From Neurospora crassa OR74A (lineage: Eukaryota; Ascomycota; Sordariomycetes; Sordariales; Sordariaceae): a stretch of 64,000 bases of DNA. The position numbers were made by a program, and so were the translations under genes. Each line of letters starts with the position of its first letter. Positions within the stretch are counted from its first letter, which is position 1. The stretch lies in assembly GCF_000182925.2 (NCBI RefSeq), contig NC_026503.1, positions 1,302,001 through 1,366,000 of the forward strand, in the 5' to 3' direction. Positions 23,127 through 35,264 of the stretch are shown one piece after another. Under the pieces are notes generated by a model. That model was not told where the DNA came from and did not search any database. It was given only the letters and a program-made list of their open reading frames with translations.

Positions 23127-24274
23127 TTAGTAGGTGGCAGCCAGCCTCTGCACCAGGTACTTCCCACTGTTGATACCCTCATACTTCCTCTCCGACTCGG
23201 CCGCATATGTGCCTGGAATGGCTTCAATGTAGCTCTTGTGATTGGGGTTGCAGAAGTACCTAAGGAGAGCTTTGGTCAGCCGCGACTCATTCAAGACCCA
23301 GGAGCAACAAGAGGCAACACTTACGCAATGCTGTATCTGGGCGGGTGGACATCTTCTTGCTTAGGGGGCTCGACCACACGGTGGACGGTGCTCTTGATGG
23401 TATCATTGCTCCACCTAGCCAACAGATCTCCAGCGTTGACAACCACAGTGTTCTCAATCGGTGTCGCATCGATGAACTGCCCATTGGGACTCTTCACCTG
23501 CAAGCCACCACGCGAATCCTGGAACAGCAGGGTGATGGAGCCATAGTCAGTGTGCTCACCGGCGCGCACCTGGCCGGGGTTGATCTTGAACACCTCGCTT
23601 TTCACAGCTGGGTAGTGCAGCAGGCGCAAGATGTTATCGCCCACATCGACGAAGCTGTCAAAGTAGTTGGCGTCGATGCCCATACCAACGGCAATGGCGC
23701 GCATCACCTCGATGTGCAGCGCCTTGCATTGGTCGAAGAAGTTGTTCATGGTGCTCTTGAACCCCACGAGGTCGTCTTGTTCCGCCGGCCACGGGTTCGG
23801 GTGGCCCGGCTCGTCTTCGCGGCCAATCTCATAGCTTTCCTTGATATCGGGGGCGGCTGATCGGATCTTCTCAATCTCGGCGGGATCGGTCAACTGCGTC
23901 ACCTTCTCGCGGCCGGGGGCTGAGTAGCCGCGGTTGGCCTCGGGCGTGGTCCAGCCAACCTCGAGCTTCTTCTCCTTGGGGAGCTTGAAGAACTTGGCCG
24001 AGGTGTTGAAGACATGTTCGCGGAAATCGGGCTGGATGGGGATGTTCTTGAGGTAGATGAACCCAGCTGTCTGGAAGCCGTGGAGGATCGCCTTGGCCGT
24101 CTCGAGCTTTAGGGTTTCGTCTCCCTCGAGGAATTTGGAGAAGTCGATGAGCTATTCGACGGGTTAGTTGCCCCCCAAGGACAGGCAGGCACTGGGTGAG
24201 TAGCAATGGCTATGTCCCAAGGTGTAGCATACCGGGATGACGAGTCCGTCTTCGTTGACAGCAGCCTTTTCCAT
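23127..24274 (-). CDS. Thymine 7-hydroxylase (thymine dioxygenase)
   Basis: Three exons (24274-24233, 24151-23325, 23259-23127) give 333 residues. The Fe(II)/2-oxoglutarate dioxygenase fold shows the 2-His-1-Asp facial triad: H214 and D216 in GEHTDYG and H271 in STVHRVV, with R286 in PPRYSI for 2-oxoglutarate. The length and these positions agree with the structurally studied N. crassa enzyme as I recall it. It oxidises thymine in three steps to 5-hydroxymethyl-, 5-formyl- and 5-carboxyuracil. The gene behind the classical uc-3 mutant is likely this one, stated from memory. It is divergent from the decarboxylase gene that acts on its end product. The start MEKAAVNEDG is fixed by the short first exon joining in frame. 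Confidence 0.95.
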
Positions 24275-25145
24275 CTTTATTTTTATATCCAGGTCGTTTT
24301 CTCTGGTATGGGGACTGAGCACGCAAAGAGTTCAAAAGTCAACAAGCTGTCACGGGCGGGGTATCACAAGCAATTAAGCAGAATAACACGGGCAACAAGG
24401 AGATAAGAAGAGCCACGGAATCACGGACTCTATGGCGTGTTCTTTATCGGATCTTGACCCGATATGTCTACCTTTATCGGTGGCTGGCACGAGTGCTTGC
24501 GGGCAAGTGTATCGCACCCCGAGACTCGATCTCGAGTTGGGTTTAGTTCAAGCTGGGATCTGTCGCTGCATGCAACGATAGCATGACCGAAACGGGCAGG
24601 CAACGGCCACTCCGCGATCGCTCTCTGATTGCGTTTGCTTGATGTCAGTGGACAGCGTTGGAGAGGGAGTTGCAGTAATCATTTTCTCGCCTTCCAGAAG
24701 GGGTGTTTCTGCTTACAAGTCGCTCTTATTAAATCCCCACTTCCCATGATAAGCTTGTCTTTGCCCCCCTCTCGGCTCTGTTACACTGTCGCATTCTACG
24801 ATAACGACGGAATGCGGGGGGAAAGGGAAGATCAAGGGCGGGGTATTCACGATATGCTACCACGACACAACCAACATGTTCCTTTTCGTAGTGTAACGCC
24901 TGTTCGTCATTGTTTTAGTTTGGTTGCTAAGCAACTGTACAAAGGTTTTGTTTTTTTGTTTTCTTGTTTGTCCTTTCTTGTCTTGCTGTCTTACTTCACC
25001 AACCCCATTATACAACACCACATCCAAGTATCACCACCACTGAAGCTTGACCAATTTCAAGCTTCACGATCGCTCCCCGCATTACTGAACTCCAAAACAC
25101 GGAAACCCCTATTCTCTCCCCTCACCACCACCCCAATCCATCACC
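24275..25145. promoter_or_regulatory. Divergent promoter of the thymine-salvage pair
   Basis: 871 bp lie between the starts of thymine dioxygenase and uracil-5-carboxylate decarboxylase. A TTATCGG motif occurs twice near 24440-24485, and GATA-core sequences are present; Neurospora nitrogen control uses GATA factors, but a link here is only inference. Joint control of both genes is plausible. Confidence 0.5.
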
Positions 25146-26330
25146 ATGGGTTTCGGCGATGGCAAAGTAGTGGACATCCACACCCACATGTACCCGCCCG
25201 AATACGTCAAGATCCTCGAATCCCGCACCTCCATCCCCCTCGTGCGCTCCTTCCCCGGCTCCCCCGACCCGCGCCTCATCCTGCTCGACACCGAGGTTCC
25301 CATCCTCGAAGAAGCCGAAGCAGCCAAAGCACGGGGCGAGACGCCCGCCAACATCCCCGGCCGGCCCTTGACCAAGCACTACTCCTCCCTCAACCAAAAG
25401 ATGCACTTTATGGAAACCCACGAAATCGACATCTCCGTCGTCTCCCTCGCCAACCCCTGGCTTGACTTCTTGTCCGCCTCCGAAGCGGGACCCATTGCCG
25501 AATCCATCAACGCCGACTTCAGCCGCATGTGTGAAGAGAAATGCGGCCGGCTTTTCTTCTTTGCCGCCTTACCTCTGACCGCTCCCCGCGACGTCATCCT
25601 TGCCTCCATCGCCCACGTTTCCAACCTGCCTTATTGCCGGGGCGTCATCCTCGGCACCTCCGGCTTGGGAAAGGGGCTAGACGACCCCGATCTCTTGCCG
25701 GTTTTTCACGCCCTCGCCGACGCGAAGCTCATGATCTTCTTGCATCCGCACTATGGTCTGCCCAACGAAGTCTGGGGGCCCCGCGCCAAGGAGAACTACG
25801 GCCACGTCTTGCCGCTTGCTCTCGGTTTTCCCATGGAAACCACCATTGCTGTCACGAGGATGTACCTGGCGGGGGTGTTTGATCAGGTGCCGAAGCTAAA
25901 CATGTTGCTGGCCCATTCGGGCGGGACGTTGCCGTTCCTGGCGGGGAGGATAGAAAGCTGTATCTTGCATGATGGACACTTGCACTCTGCTGCGGGGACG
26001 AAGCCGAAGAAGACGATTTGGGAGGTGTTGAGTAGTCAGATTTATCTTGACGCGGTGGTGTATAGCGATGTGGGGTTGAAGGCTGCCGTGCAAGCGAGCG
26101 GACCGGAGGGACACGAGAGATTGATGTTTGGTACTGATCATCCGTTTTTCCCGCCTCTGGGGAGCGATGAGGAGGGCGAGTGGGAGAGTGTCACGTGGAA
26201 TGGGGCGGCGGTGAGGAAGGCGTTTGGAGCGGAGGATGGGGAAGATAGTGAGGAGGGGAAGAAGGTAAGGGGAGTGATGGGCGCGAATGCGGTTAGGGTG
26301 TTGAACTTGAGGAGGGATGGGTGCCGATAG
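25146..26330 (+). CDS. Uracil-5-carboxylate (iso-orotate) decarboxylase
   Basis: A single exon of 394 residues belongs to the amidohydrolase/ACMSD superfamily. The metal site is visible: HxH at H12 and H14 (VVDIHTHMYPP), H200 in LHPHYGLP, and D331 in MFGTDHPFFPP. The blocks ILGTSGLGKGLDDP, LPLALGFPMETTIAV and LAHSGGTLPFLAGRIES match fungal iso-orotate decarboxylase as I remember it. The enzyme releases CO2 from 5-carboxyuracil to give uracil, completing thymine salvage. Its head-to-head position with thymine 7-hydroxylase, which makes 5-carboxyuracil, supports this strongly. The C-terminal 50 residues are acidic and less conserved. It is convergent with the DBP8 gene. Confidence 0.93.
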   Translation: MGFGDGKVVDIHTHMYPPEYVKILESRTSIPLVRSFPGSPDPRLILLDTEVPILEEAEAAKARGETPANIPGRPLTKHYSSLNQKMHFMETHEIDISVVSLANPWLDFLSASEAGPIAESINADFSRMCEEKCGRLFFFAALPLTAPRDVILASIAHVSNLPYCRGVILGTSGLGKGLDDPDLLPVFHALADAKLMIFLHPHYGLPNEVWGPRAKENYGHVLPLALGFPMETTIAVTRMYLAGVFDQVPKLNMLLAHSGGTLPFLAGRIESCILHDGHLHSAAGTKPKKTIWEVLSSQIYLDAVVYSDVGLKAAVQASGPEGHERLMFGTDHPFFPPLGSDEEGEWESVTWNGAAVRKAFGAEDGEDSEEGKKVRGVMGANAVRVLNLRRDGCR

Positions 26331-26794
26331 TGGCGGGGTGAAGAAAGAAGGGTTGTGAATAGGTATTATGAGATGTATATACACGACGGAGGGCTGGCCT
26401 TTGAAATCAATGATGTGTGAGGAAATGGAGTGCGATATGAAGCAATCTCTTTCAAAATGCATACCTCCGCTCGGTGAATCATCCTCCGGATGTCCTCGCA
26501 TTTGTTCCAACCTGAAAACAAGGATCAATGATGGCCGTGGCTCATCCTTTTGAGGAGTCAAACTCACCGAAGACATAATTTGTAGAAGCCGGGCCATAGT
26601 CCCCATGGGCACAAGATATGAAAAATAGCTTGGCATCGCTTTTATCTCTTTCAATCCCTTATTCAATATTTTATCTATCACCCTACCCCAACACATATTT
26701 TTGGTATCAGATCATTCACTACCCCCTTTCCCTTCATTACCTCCTCCACTTCGGCTCCCCCTCTCCTCCCTATTCTTATCATCAACAGGACAGC
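26331..26794. other. Convergent 3' intergenic region
   Basis: The 3' untranslated regions of the decarboxylase and DBP8 genes meet here in about 460 bp. Nothing else is seen. Confidence 0.6.
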
Positions 26795-28748
26795 TTACAT
26801 GGCCCTCAACTTCTCCTTCCCCCTCTTCCTCTTTCCGCCCACCTCCTTCTGCTCCTCAATCTCCAACAAGGCCTCCCTCTTCTTCTCGCCCACCACCTTC
26901 AGCGCATCCCTGATCACTCTCGTCTCCAAGTTGACGCCCTCCTCCGTCCATGCCTCCATCTGCCGTCCAACTCTCTGCTCGATCGCCAGCACCAGATCGA
27001 CATCCCTCTGCCCCACAAACGTCACCGCATCACCCTTGCGGCCCGCACGCGCCGTACGACCAACACGATGAATATAATCGTCCGGATCGCGGGGGATGTC
27101 GTAGTTGATCACAATCTTCACCTCGGGGATATCGAGACCTCTGGCCGCCACGTCGGTCGCCACCAGAATGCGCGCAGCCGAGGCGCGGAACCGACCGAGG
27201 TTGTCGATTCTCTGGCTCTGCGGCAACTTGGAGTGCAGAGAGGTAACGCGGTGGTCGAGCAAGCGCAACAAGTGGTGCAAAAAGTCGGCCGTGCTGGTGC
27301 GGTTGCAGAAGATGATGACGCTCTTGTCCACGTTTTGCGGGGTCAGCAGGAACATGTGCAGGTAGTGCTCGCGGTGGGTGACCGGCACCTGGAGGTGCAT
27401 CTGGCGCAGGGTGGCGGGGATGGCGAGCCGCTGGGTGTCGACTTCGCACACAAAGACGGGGGCGCGGCCGGGAATGGGCGGGCGCTCGGAAAGGGCCTTG
27501 ACTTCGGGCGTCATGGTGGCGGTGAAGAGAAGCGTTTGGCGCTCGGAAGGAGGAGGGAGGACGGAGAAGCATTCTTCGACGTCGGGGAGCATGGAGCCGT
27601 GGCCACTGTTGGCGAGCAAGCGGTCGGCTTCGTCGAGCACAATGAACTTGACGCGGCGAAGACCGCAGATGGTGTCCTCGCCAGAGGTGCGGATGTGGTC
27701 GGCGAGACGGCCGGGGGTGGCAATGACGAGGTGAGGACGCTTGGCGAGGTCAATGGCTTGTTTGCGCATGTCGGCGCCGCCGGTGATGAGGACGGCTTTG
27801 AGGACGTGGGGCTGAGAGAGGGCGATGACTTGCTCCATGATTTGGAGGGCGAGTTCGCTGTGGAAGTGGTTAGCCTCTACCTATTGTTTGATTGTTTGTG
27901 GGGGTTAAGGGGTACTCGGAGTGGACTTACCGGGTGGGCGTGAGGATGACACCAAAGATGGCGGATGGGTTGGCAGCCCATTGCTGGAGAATGGGAACGG
28001 CAAATGCTACCGTCTTACCCGAACCTGTCCTACTGCCACCAATACAGTCCCTGCCCTTGAGAATCTCGGGTATACAACCCTTTTGAATGCCGGTTGGCCG
28101 CTTGATGGCCATGTTGGCGAGAGACTGGACCAGCCATGGGCGGACATTGAGTGCGTCAAAGGTGGTGTTGGCGTCGATAGGAACAGAAACTGTGCTGGCA
28201 GGCTCTGGTACTGGTAGGGCTGGTGTTGCCTCTTCGGTCTTTTCTGTCTTGGGCGCCTCAGCTTGCTTTTTCTTGATGCGGGATGGGACGTTATTGAAGA
28301 CAGGCTTGACGGGGGCGACAGGCGTGTCATCCTCTTCCTCGTCTTCAAGTTGAGTAACGATGTCGTCGATGGTAGGTGAGGTACGGCGTCGTTTTCTGGG
28401 GGCGTCACTGTCTAGCGAATCGGAATCTGAGTCTGAGCCTGATCCGGCGCTCTGGTTCTCCTCGTCCTCATCTTCATCTGAGACGCCCTCCTCTTCGTCT
28501 GAGACGCCCTCCCCTTCGTCTGAGACGCCCTCCTCTAAATCGTGTTCATCCTCGTCCTCATCCTCGTCCTCTTCATCTGAGGCAGCCGACTCATCCTCCA
28601 CATCTAGTTCAGACCCAAAGTCGGACTCATCCTCAGAGTGACCAGATTGTTCATCAATCTCAGTGACGGCGGGCGCCTTGTTAACCTTGGATTTGAGGTT
28701 GGCATTGGCATTGGCCTTTTTGGCCTTTGCGGCTGTGGCAGACGGCAT
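26795..28748 (-). CDS. dbp-8: DEAD-box RNA helicase DBP8
   Basis: Two exons (28748-27931 and 27857-26795) give 626 residues. An N-terminal acidic domain of about 190 residues contains GVSDEEE-type repeats. The helicase core follows: Q motif ([11 protein letters not shown] to GIQKGCIP), motif I SRTGSGKT, Ia PTREL (split by the intron), [18 protein letters not shown] in LLFTATMTP (motif III, usually SAT), [23 protein letters not shown] and [10 protein letters not shown]. The wording [18 protein letters not shown] and the C-terminal [18 protein letters not shown] are typical of Dbp8, a nucleolar helicase for 40S rRNA processing. Function is by homology. Thr in place of Ser in motif III is a mild oddity. 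It ends in a basic tail ([14 protein letters not shown]). Confidence 0.93.
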
Positions 28749-31700
28749 TGTTGGTTTGCTCCTTATTTGCGGGAGTTGGAATCAAAAGGTCTAGACGGAT
28801 GTTTATGTTTGGTGCGAGATGTCTCTTCGCATTCGTTCCAGGACCGTGATGGGCGCCTCTAGCAGATTCGATGTGTGTTCCTGTGGTGTTGATTATCAGT
28901 CGATAAACTGATAACGACTTGCGACCGCTACAAAATTCAAAATTTTTGGTTCAGCAAGGTTCTCGGGAGTGACCGAAAAGGGAAAGCGTGCTTGTAAAAA
29001 TGTCACATTGAGCGTCATTACGTAAGCGTGGCATTTTGGACTTTATGGGGGTGCCTCGGTGCTTCAGAAACACTTCAACGGTCTAGAGCCTCACCAAGCC
29101 GTCCTCCATCTCCTTATGTACATGTCTTTCGCAGAACGATACCATGAGGGTATGAACCGCTGTGTATCGTGATAAAGTGCCCATATCCTTAGAGTTTCAT
29201 TCTCACTTATATACCCATCGTCCTTCCATTCACGAACTTTTAATATGTACAGATCGCCAAGACCCGACGTCCGCACACGGACCGCAAGCAAGCAAGCCTG
29301 GGCCTGCCCCTAGGGTAGCATCACAGCAAGACCCACCAGTGTACCTTGAAACGCAAGCCGAAGCGCCGGCGAACCGCCAACGTCGCATAACAAGCGTCAG
29401 CCACCAAACCCATCGGCGCTTAAGTTTTGGACGGGGTTGTTCGTTTCCACATTCCATCTCATGGAATACGAAGAAACCGTTGGTTTGATCTCCATAGTGC
29501 GACTTCTGGGCGCTTGGAAGAATGCAAAAAATAGGAGAGCTTCTTCTTGTTTGGGAATGAGCCAAGAAGCATGAGCAGTCTAGGATCAAGGTTCATGTCG
29601 GAAAAGCACTGCAATGTCCAGCTTCTGGTGGTGTTATGCTGACTGCACGGTTTCCGAACAAGGTCTACACAAGGAGTATAAGTATCGATAACAGAAGGGA
29701 AAGCAGCTTGTTCGGTCGGCTGAAAGACAGCACCTCAAGGATGCAGCTCGTTCGTTGTCTTGATGCTCGGACGAACTACGACAGATGAGATCATGTCCTT
29801 CAACGGGCCCCCTTCTTGTGTTATGATTTAGTGCCACAGAAGGACAGTCGTTGACGATGATCCCAAGACTACGGATCCTCATGGCCGCCGCTAAACGGGC
29901 CAAGTCTGGAGTGGAACCCGCGGTAGGGCACACGCGAGCTTGCCCCGGCGATGCATGGGCTATCGGCCCTTACCCAACTCGGGCATTTCGATGAACATGA
30001 TGGGCCATGTTGACGTTGTGGTACTTTACTGGCACAGTGGCCTACCGATTTGGTCCCCAAATGCCCCCATCGAATAAGCAGGCAAATAGGCCAGAACAAG
30101 GTATCAACATGATAATATCGAGCAATGAAAGGAGGTAAAAGTGTTTTGTTTACATGGCATGATCATGCTTCGTATGGCTTGATGATATACCTCATATTCA
30201 TCTCGATTCGCATATGCTGAGGTCCTTCATTGTCATCTATAACTTATCACCTGCTTCAAGTGTAAACAATTGTGTTGATCAAAGCAAGCATGTTTCATCC
30301 ACCTGGTTGGCTCCCCAAGATGGTGAAGTTAACCTTGAAGGCCTGAGCTGATCATGCTGTAGATTCTCCAGGCTGTCTCTTCTGAAACGCCGCTCACTCA
30401 CAGTGAACTGCGAGGCACAGTGTCTCTCAACGACGTAGACAATCCTTTCTGTGCCTCTTTGGCCAAGCACACTGAGAGAACAGAGTTTGCAGAACCCGTT
30501 GACGATGCCGATGTCCCCCCTGGTGGTGTATTGTGGTTAGAACGACAAGGCGAGACTGGTGGAATCGCGGGAGGGTTGAAGCGAAAGGACAGGCTTGACT
30601 GGCCAGTGAGAGTGTCGATCGGACGCCCTGTGGCAGCTTTCCAGCGTGCCAATCAGATGTTTCTAAAGACCGTTGTAAGTCGAGTTTCGTTTGCCGGGCG
30701 AGCTGGGGTACTACCATAGACGTAGTGTACGGATGTCATCAGATGCGCACCAACCCCGGGACGGCCTCGCCCTGGCTTGCCTGGTCAATGGCATGGGTGC
30801 TGTGTCTTCAATTCTTACGACAGAGAAACTGCCATTGTTTGGTTCCTATGTGGTAATGTGGTTAGGTATGTAGTATGTTTTCGTATTCCTCATCGAATTA
30901 CCTTGACGAAGTGGCAAGGTGCTGCAGCAGCGGAGACGAACAACCTAAGCGCTGCTGGAGGAAATGTAGTCTTTTAACTTCCCTTCTCGGTCCTGTCTAA
31001 TACTAATCATTCGTCTTCGGTTCCAAGTTCAACAAAGAAAGCTCCAAGCGCCGCTCTACTCTGTCGCTGAATTGCAACCCCCGGCTCGATTCTCGCCCTG
31101 TTCAACAGTCCCATGTTCCTGTGAGGAGAACAAGACCCCGCCGTTCAGGGCCGCAGCGGGCATTCCCCTGTGCATAAAAGCGAAGGACCCCTGATCCGAT
31201 CACACTGCTAGTGTGGGGCACACAGCCGACATCCACTCCACCGCCGAGACAAGACACTGCCCGCCTTGACAGGTCCGCTCCCAGTGCCGCTCTTCAAATC
31301 AAAAACTGGCACCGGGGAGCAAGCATCCCCGTGTGTCAACAGAAACAACGGCAAGTCGACAGATCCCAACATCGTAACCTCCGTCCTCTCCACTGCCAGA
31401 CGACTCCGCCGGAGATTGCAACACTGCCAGTGGCTCACGCTCGGCGCCTGGCCCATTTCCCAGAGTCCGGCCCGGTCCCGTCTTTCGTTAGGTTCCCTGC
31501 CGAGGTTGGAGTCCTACGAGAGTCCTTCATTGTGTCGCCTGCCCTCCAACTGAGCTTCCACTTGCATATGTAGCCGTGCATCCCGCACTCTCTCACACAC
31601 ACAGCTTGGACCTACCTCTACCTACTACATAGTACATACACGTTCGTTCTCAAGGCCCGACTTCTTTATACACCGGCATCCCGCATTTTCTCTTAACCGA

Positions 31701-32236
31701 CACTTGATCTATCATCCATCTTCAGCCGTTTTAAAAGACACACGTCCCGTCTGCACCACATCACTTCGACTCGTCGCCATCTCGTTGTTTGTCAGTTGAC
31801 GTCCCTTGACGTACGAGCCTGCACCTACCGGGTTTCGTCGCCTACCATACAGTGCGCCCCTCCCCTTGCCGACAAATCGCGTTGCTGCTTTTCGTCCGAA
31901 CGACTCGTCTTGTCTCTTCATCCCAAGTCGCCCCGTTCGCCTATTGCACCTCAGACAGCTTGTCTTGCTCGACGACCTCGTTTTCTCGCCAGTCAGATAT
32001 TACCACTAGCGAAGAAAGCAAAGTCATTGTCGCACAACTACAAGACCATCTGCGGCCAAAAGACCAACAACGGCACTACCGCACGTCTCGTGACCGGCTC
32101 GATTTCGCCTCGCAGGTCTCGGCCACATCTCAAGCACTGAGGCTTGTCAGGCTTCCAGAGTCTGAACCCTTTGTCTCCAAGATTCGAAACGTCGTCACCG
32201 AGTGACGGCAAAGGCATCTGCCATCAACAGACTACC
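28749..32236. promoter_or_regulatory. Long intergenic region, DBP8 promoter and mek-1 leader
   Basis: About 3.5 kb without a supported gene. The last kilobase is C/T-rich with short CTACCTA-type repeats, as in Neurospora leaders, and probably includes a long mek-1 promoter and 5' untranslated region. ORFs at 30420-30719 and 31211-31573 show no domain or clear codon bias and are not called. Confidence 0.5.
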
Positions 32237-34128
32237 ATGGCCGATCACCAAGGTCAAAGCAGCAACGATGCTGCCCCCAAGGCAAGTAGAAAAACTACCC
32301 AATTCGCCCTCTTTAATCAGGACTCCCCAATTGCCTCTCAGCATCACCTCTCTGCTCTCTTCTACCCTCCATTCTTTTAAGGTGCCTGGTGACTGCCTCT
32401 CACACCTTATAACACTCGTTTCGCGTCCACACTCGTTTGCTGGCAACACCAATTCATCGCTAACACACTTCACACCAAGCAGGCCAACCCAGGTCTCCAG
32501 GCACCCCAACTCCAACAGGGACCATCCCCCGTTCCCACAATGGCACCAGCCCCCGCACCCCTCCTCCGGCCAGCCATCCCCGGCGCTCGCCCCGGTGGTC
32601 GGGGCCCCCCACGTCTTGGCCTTGCGATCCCCCCGTCTCTAAGTGTCAAGCCCGTTGGTAATCCCGGCGCTCCTCCGGCGCGTGCGGCGCCACCACAACT
32701 CAAACTCGCTACCCCCATGGGTAGCACCACAATACCACATGAGCAGCCTGCCGGACGACCAGGCGCCCAAGGCTATAGCGCTAGCGGTGCCAGCGATAGC
32801 AGTGCGGCGCATAGCAGGAGTGGCAGCTTTGGTCCCGAGAGCAACCCTACCAGCGCCGACACCCGGTATAGTAATGTTTCGTTTATCGGCGCCCAAAGGC
32901 CACACGGCACACCAGACCCTGTCTCTGCAGTGGGTTCTCTCTACTCCAATGCCAGCGAGGGAGGTGTGGGTATGGAACGAGAAAACAGCCTGCATGGATT
33001 GGAAGCATTCGACAAGCTTACACTGGAGAAAGCGAGGACATTAGATGTCGAAGAGCTTGATGACGATGGATGGAGGATCGCCATGATGGAGAAGAGAGTC
33101 GAGGAGTTGGGACCCCTAGGTGAGGGTGCAGGAGGTGCGGTAACCAAAGCCAAGTTGAAGGGCGGCAAGACCGTATTTGCGCTCAAGGTATGGCACTCCA
33201 GCTTGAGATCTGATCCCATAATTTTGCTCGAATCCCTGCTGACGACTCTTCGATTAGATCATCACAGCGAACCCCGACAAGGACGTTGCCAAGCAAATTG
33301 TCCGTGAATTAGGGTTCAACAAGCAGTGCGCCTCCGAGCACATCTGTCGGTACTTTGGTGCCGTCGTCGACACCCAGTCCGCGACCATCTCCATTGCCAT
33401 GGAGTATTGCGAAGGCGGTTCTCTTGACAGTGTTTACAAGGAGGTCAAGAAGCTTGGGGGGCGTACAGGAGAAAGGGTATTGGGCAAGATTGCCGAGGGC
33501 GTTCTACACGGATTGACATATCTGCATAGCAAGAAGATCATCCACCGTGACATTAAGCCTAGCAACATCCTTCTCTGTCGCAACGGCGAGGTCAAGCTTT
33601 GCGATTTCGGTGTCTCGGGCGATTATGGCACGAACGGCGCGGCCAACACATTCATCGGTACCAGTTATTACATGGCGCCTGAGCGAATCACAGGCCAGTC
33701 ATATACCATCACCTCGGACGTTTGGTCTTTGGGTGTTACCCTGCTCGAGGTTGCACAGCACCGCTTCCCCTTCCCCGCCGATGGTACCGACTCACAACCC
33801 CGTGCCGGTCTCATTGACCTGTTGACGTACATCGTCCGTCAGCCTGTGCCGAAGCTGAAGGATGAGCCTGATGCGAACATTTTCTGGACTGACAAGTTCA
33901 AGTACTTCATTGACTGCTGGTATGTGCACCCACTCCTTATTCTTTTTCTTTTGTCCAGCAAGCTAACCAGGAGAATTGTGTAGCTTGGAGAAGGATCCCA
34001 ACCGCAGAGCGAGCCCTTGGCGTATGCTCGACCACCCCTGGATGTTGGAAATACGGTCAAGGCGTGTGAACGTGGCCCGTTTCCTGGCCACGGTATGGGG
34101 CTGGGAGGATGGAAAGGAAGAGGCATAG
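32237..34128 (+). CDS. mek-1: MAP kinase kinase MEK-1 (cell wall integrity)
   Basis: Four exons (32237-32281, 32483-33187, 33258-33919, 33984-34128) give 518 residues. A Pro/Ala/Ser-rich N-terminus of about 200 residues precedes the kinase: [13 protein letters not shown] glycine loop, FALK catalytic lysine, [21 protein letters not shown] with an activation loop ending GTSYYMAPE, and [14 protein letters not shown]. The C-terminus [18 protein letters not shown] is MKK1/2-like. It is the middle kinase between MIK-1 and MAK-1 in the Neurospora cell-wall-integrity cascade, by homology. Intron 1 starts with GCAAGT, a GC-AG intron; the nearby GT would break frame. Its location three genes from thymine 7-hydroxylase agrees with my memory of the N. 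crassa map. Confidence 0.93.
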
Positions 34129-34606
34129 TTTGTCTGCGGTGGAATCCTCGATCGAAATTGGCGAGTTCAGTTCATGGGCCACGAAATTTCTGCAAATGCC
34201 GGAAGCACAAGAGTCGTGTACCGGAAGACATTGGGGTCGCTTCTTCGGTTAAGGATGTCGGGCCTGGTGTCTTCGATTTTGAAGAGGATGAGAACTTTGG
34301 CAAAAGCGAGTCGACCTGTGTTTGACAGCTTTTGGATATATAAATATGAATGAACCTCATGATAAGGACTGGATAGGCATTCGTATATGCACCGTGTATG
34401 CTTGGATTTCGCGAGGCTCGCACATCTTAATGGTACCTGTGGCTAGCGAACAACAAACGGAACCGATTTGAACAAGAGACCTCTTCGAAAGGCGAACTGA
34501 CAATGCAGTAGCACTCATGACATCCAGGCCCGCCTCAGGATCGGTTTCCGAAAGACGCGTAGGCACACCAAATACCCCAAGTTTGCACCCTCCCAGCCCC
34601 CCTTTG
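34129..34606. other. Intergenic, mek-1 3' region
   Basis: Non-coding sequence after mek-1. Nothing is recognised. Confidence 0.5.
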
Positions 34607-34745
34607 ACCCTTTCATCTCATCTCTGCCTAGAGCCACTAAGGGGTATATAGCCCACCTTACCAGCGGCCTCTTCCGTGGTCCGCTGGTACATCCGGGAGT
34701 AATGAGGGAGAGCTCTTTGTGAGCTGTTACTCAATACAACATACA
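34607..34745 (+). repeat. Possible LTR fragment
   Basis: A GTATATAG box is followed about 100 bp later by ACTCAATACAACA, the look of an LTR promoter and an end in CA. It lies just before a chromovirus fragment. No second copy is present in the window, so this is weak. Confidence 0.3.
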
Positions 34746-34749
34746 CTCT

Positions 34750-35245
34750 GAGCTTGAGGCTACGCTGTTGTCATGCATCAATGGTAGCTGCAACTGGACC
34801 ACTGGCTGTGGAAATTGATTTCCCGAAGACGTGGAGGAATCATCGAACGGTCTCCATCACCCAGCTGGTGCCGGCACCGGTAGGCGAAGACCCGTTCGGC
34901 CGTCGTCACCTCAATCCCGGGAGGGTAATTGAGGAGGATGCGGACAAGGACGAGCAGTATGAAATCGACAAGATCCTCGGTAGACGCACCAACTTCAAGC
35001 ATGGCCGCCCAATCTTGGAATATTTGATCAAATGGAAGGGGTACCGCAATCAATGGAATTCCTACGTCTTGCGGCCGAGTCTCCTCCAGAACGCGTCGGA
35101 TCTAGTCTACGATTACGACACCAAGAACCCGGTTGATGATAAAGAGCCTAAACCCAAGAAGCCGAGGAAGGTAAGAAAGGCCTTGGTGGCGGAAGAAGAA
35201 TGGGGAAGAAAGTTGAGGAAATCCCTACGTCTAACTTCGAGTTGA
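34750..35245 (+). mobile_element. Chromovirus (Gypsy-type LTR) integrase C-terminal remnant
   Basis: Fossil piece of a Metaviridae chromovirus. The frame contains the integrase C-terminal signature (LPKTWRNHRTVSITQL, then PAPVGEDPF) and a chromodomain (EYLIKWKGY). The rest of gag-pol is absent, so the element is a fragment. It sits between a possible LTR piece and a tRNA 3' half. Age cannot be estimated without paired LTRs; it is not strongly AT-rich, so it was little affected by RIP. Confidence 0.75.
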
Positions 35246-35264
35246 GGCTGCCTTCACACCAAGC

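Noticed and set aside
30420-30719. Possible 99-residue gene upstream of mek-1
   Set aside because: No family resemblance, no splice or codon support, and an overlapping opposite-strand frame of equal length.
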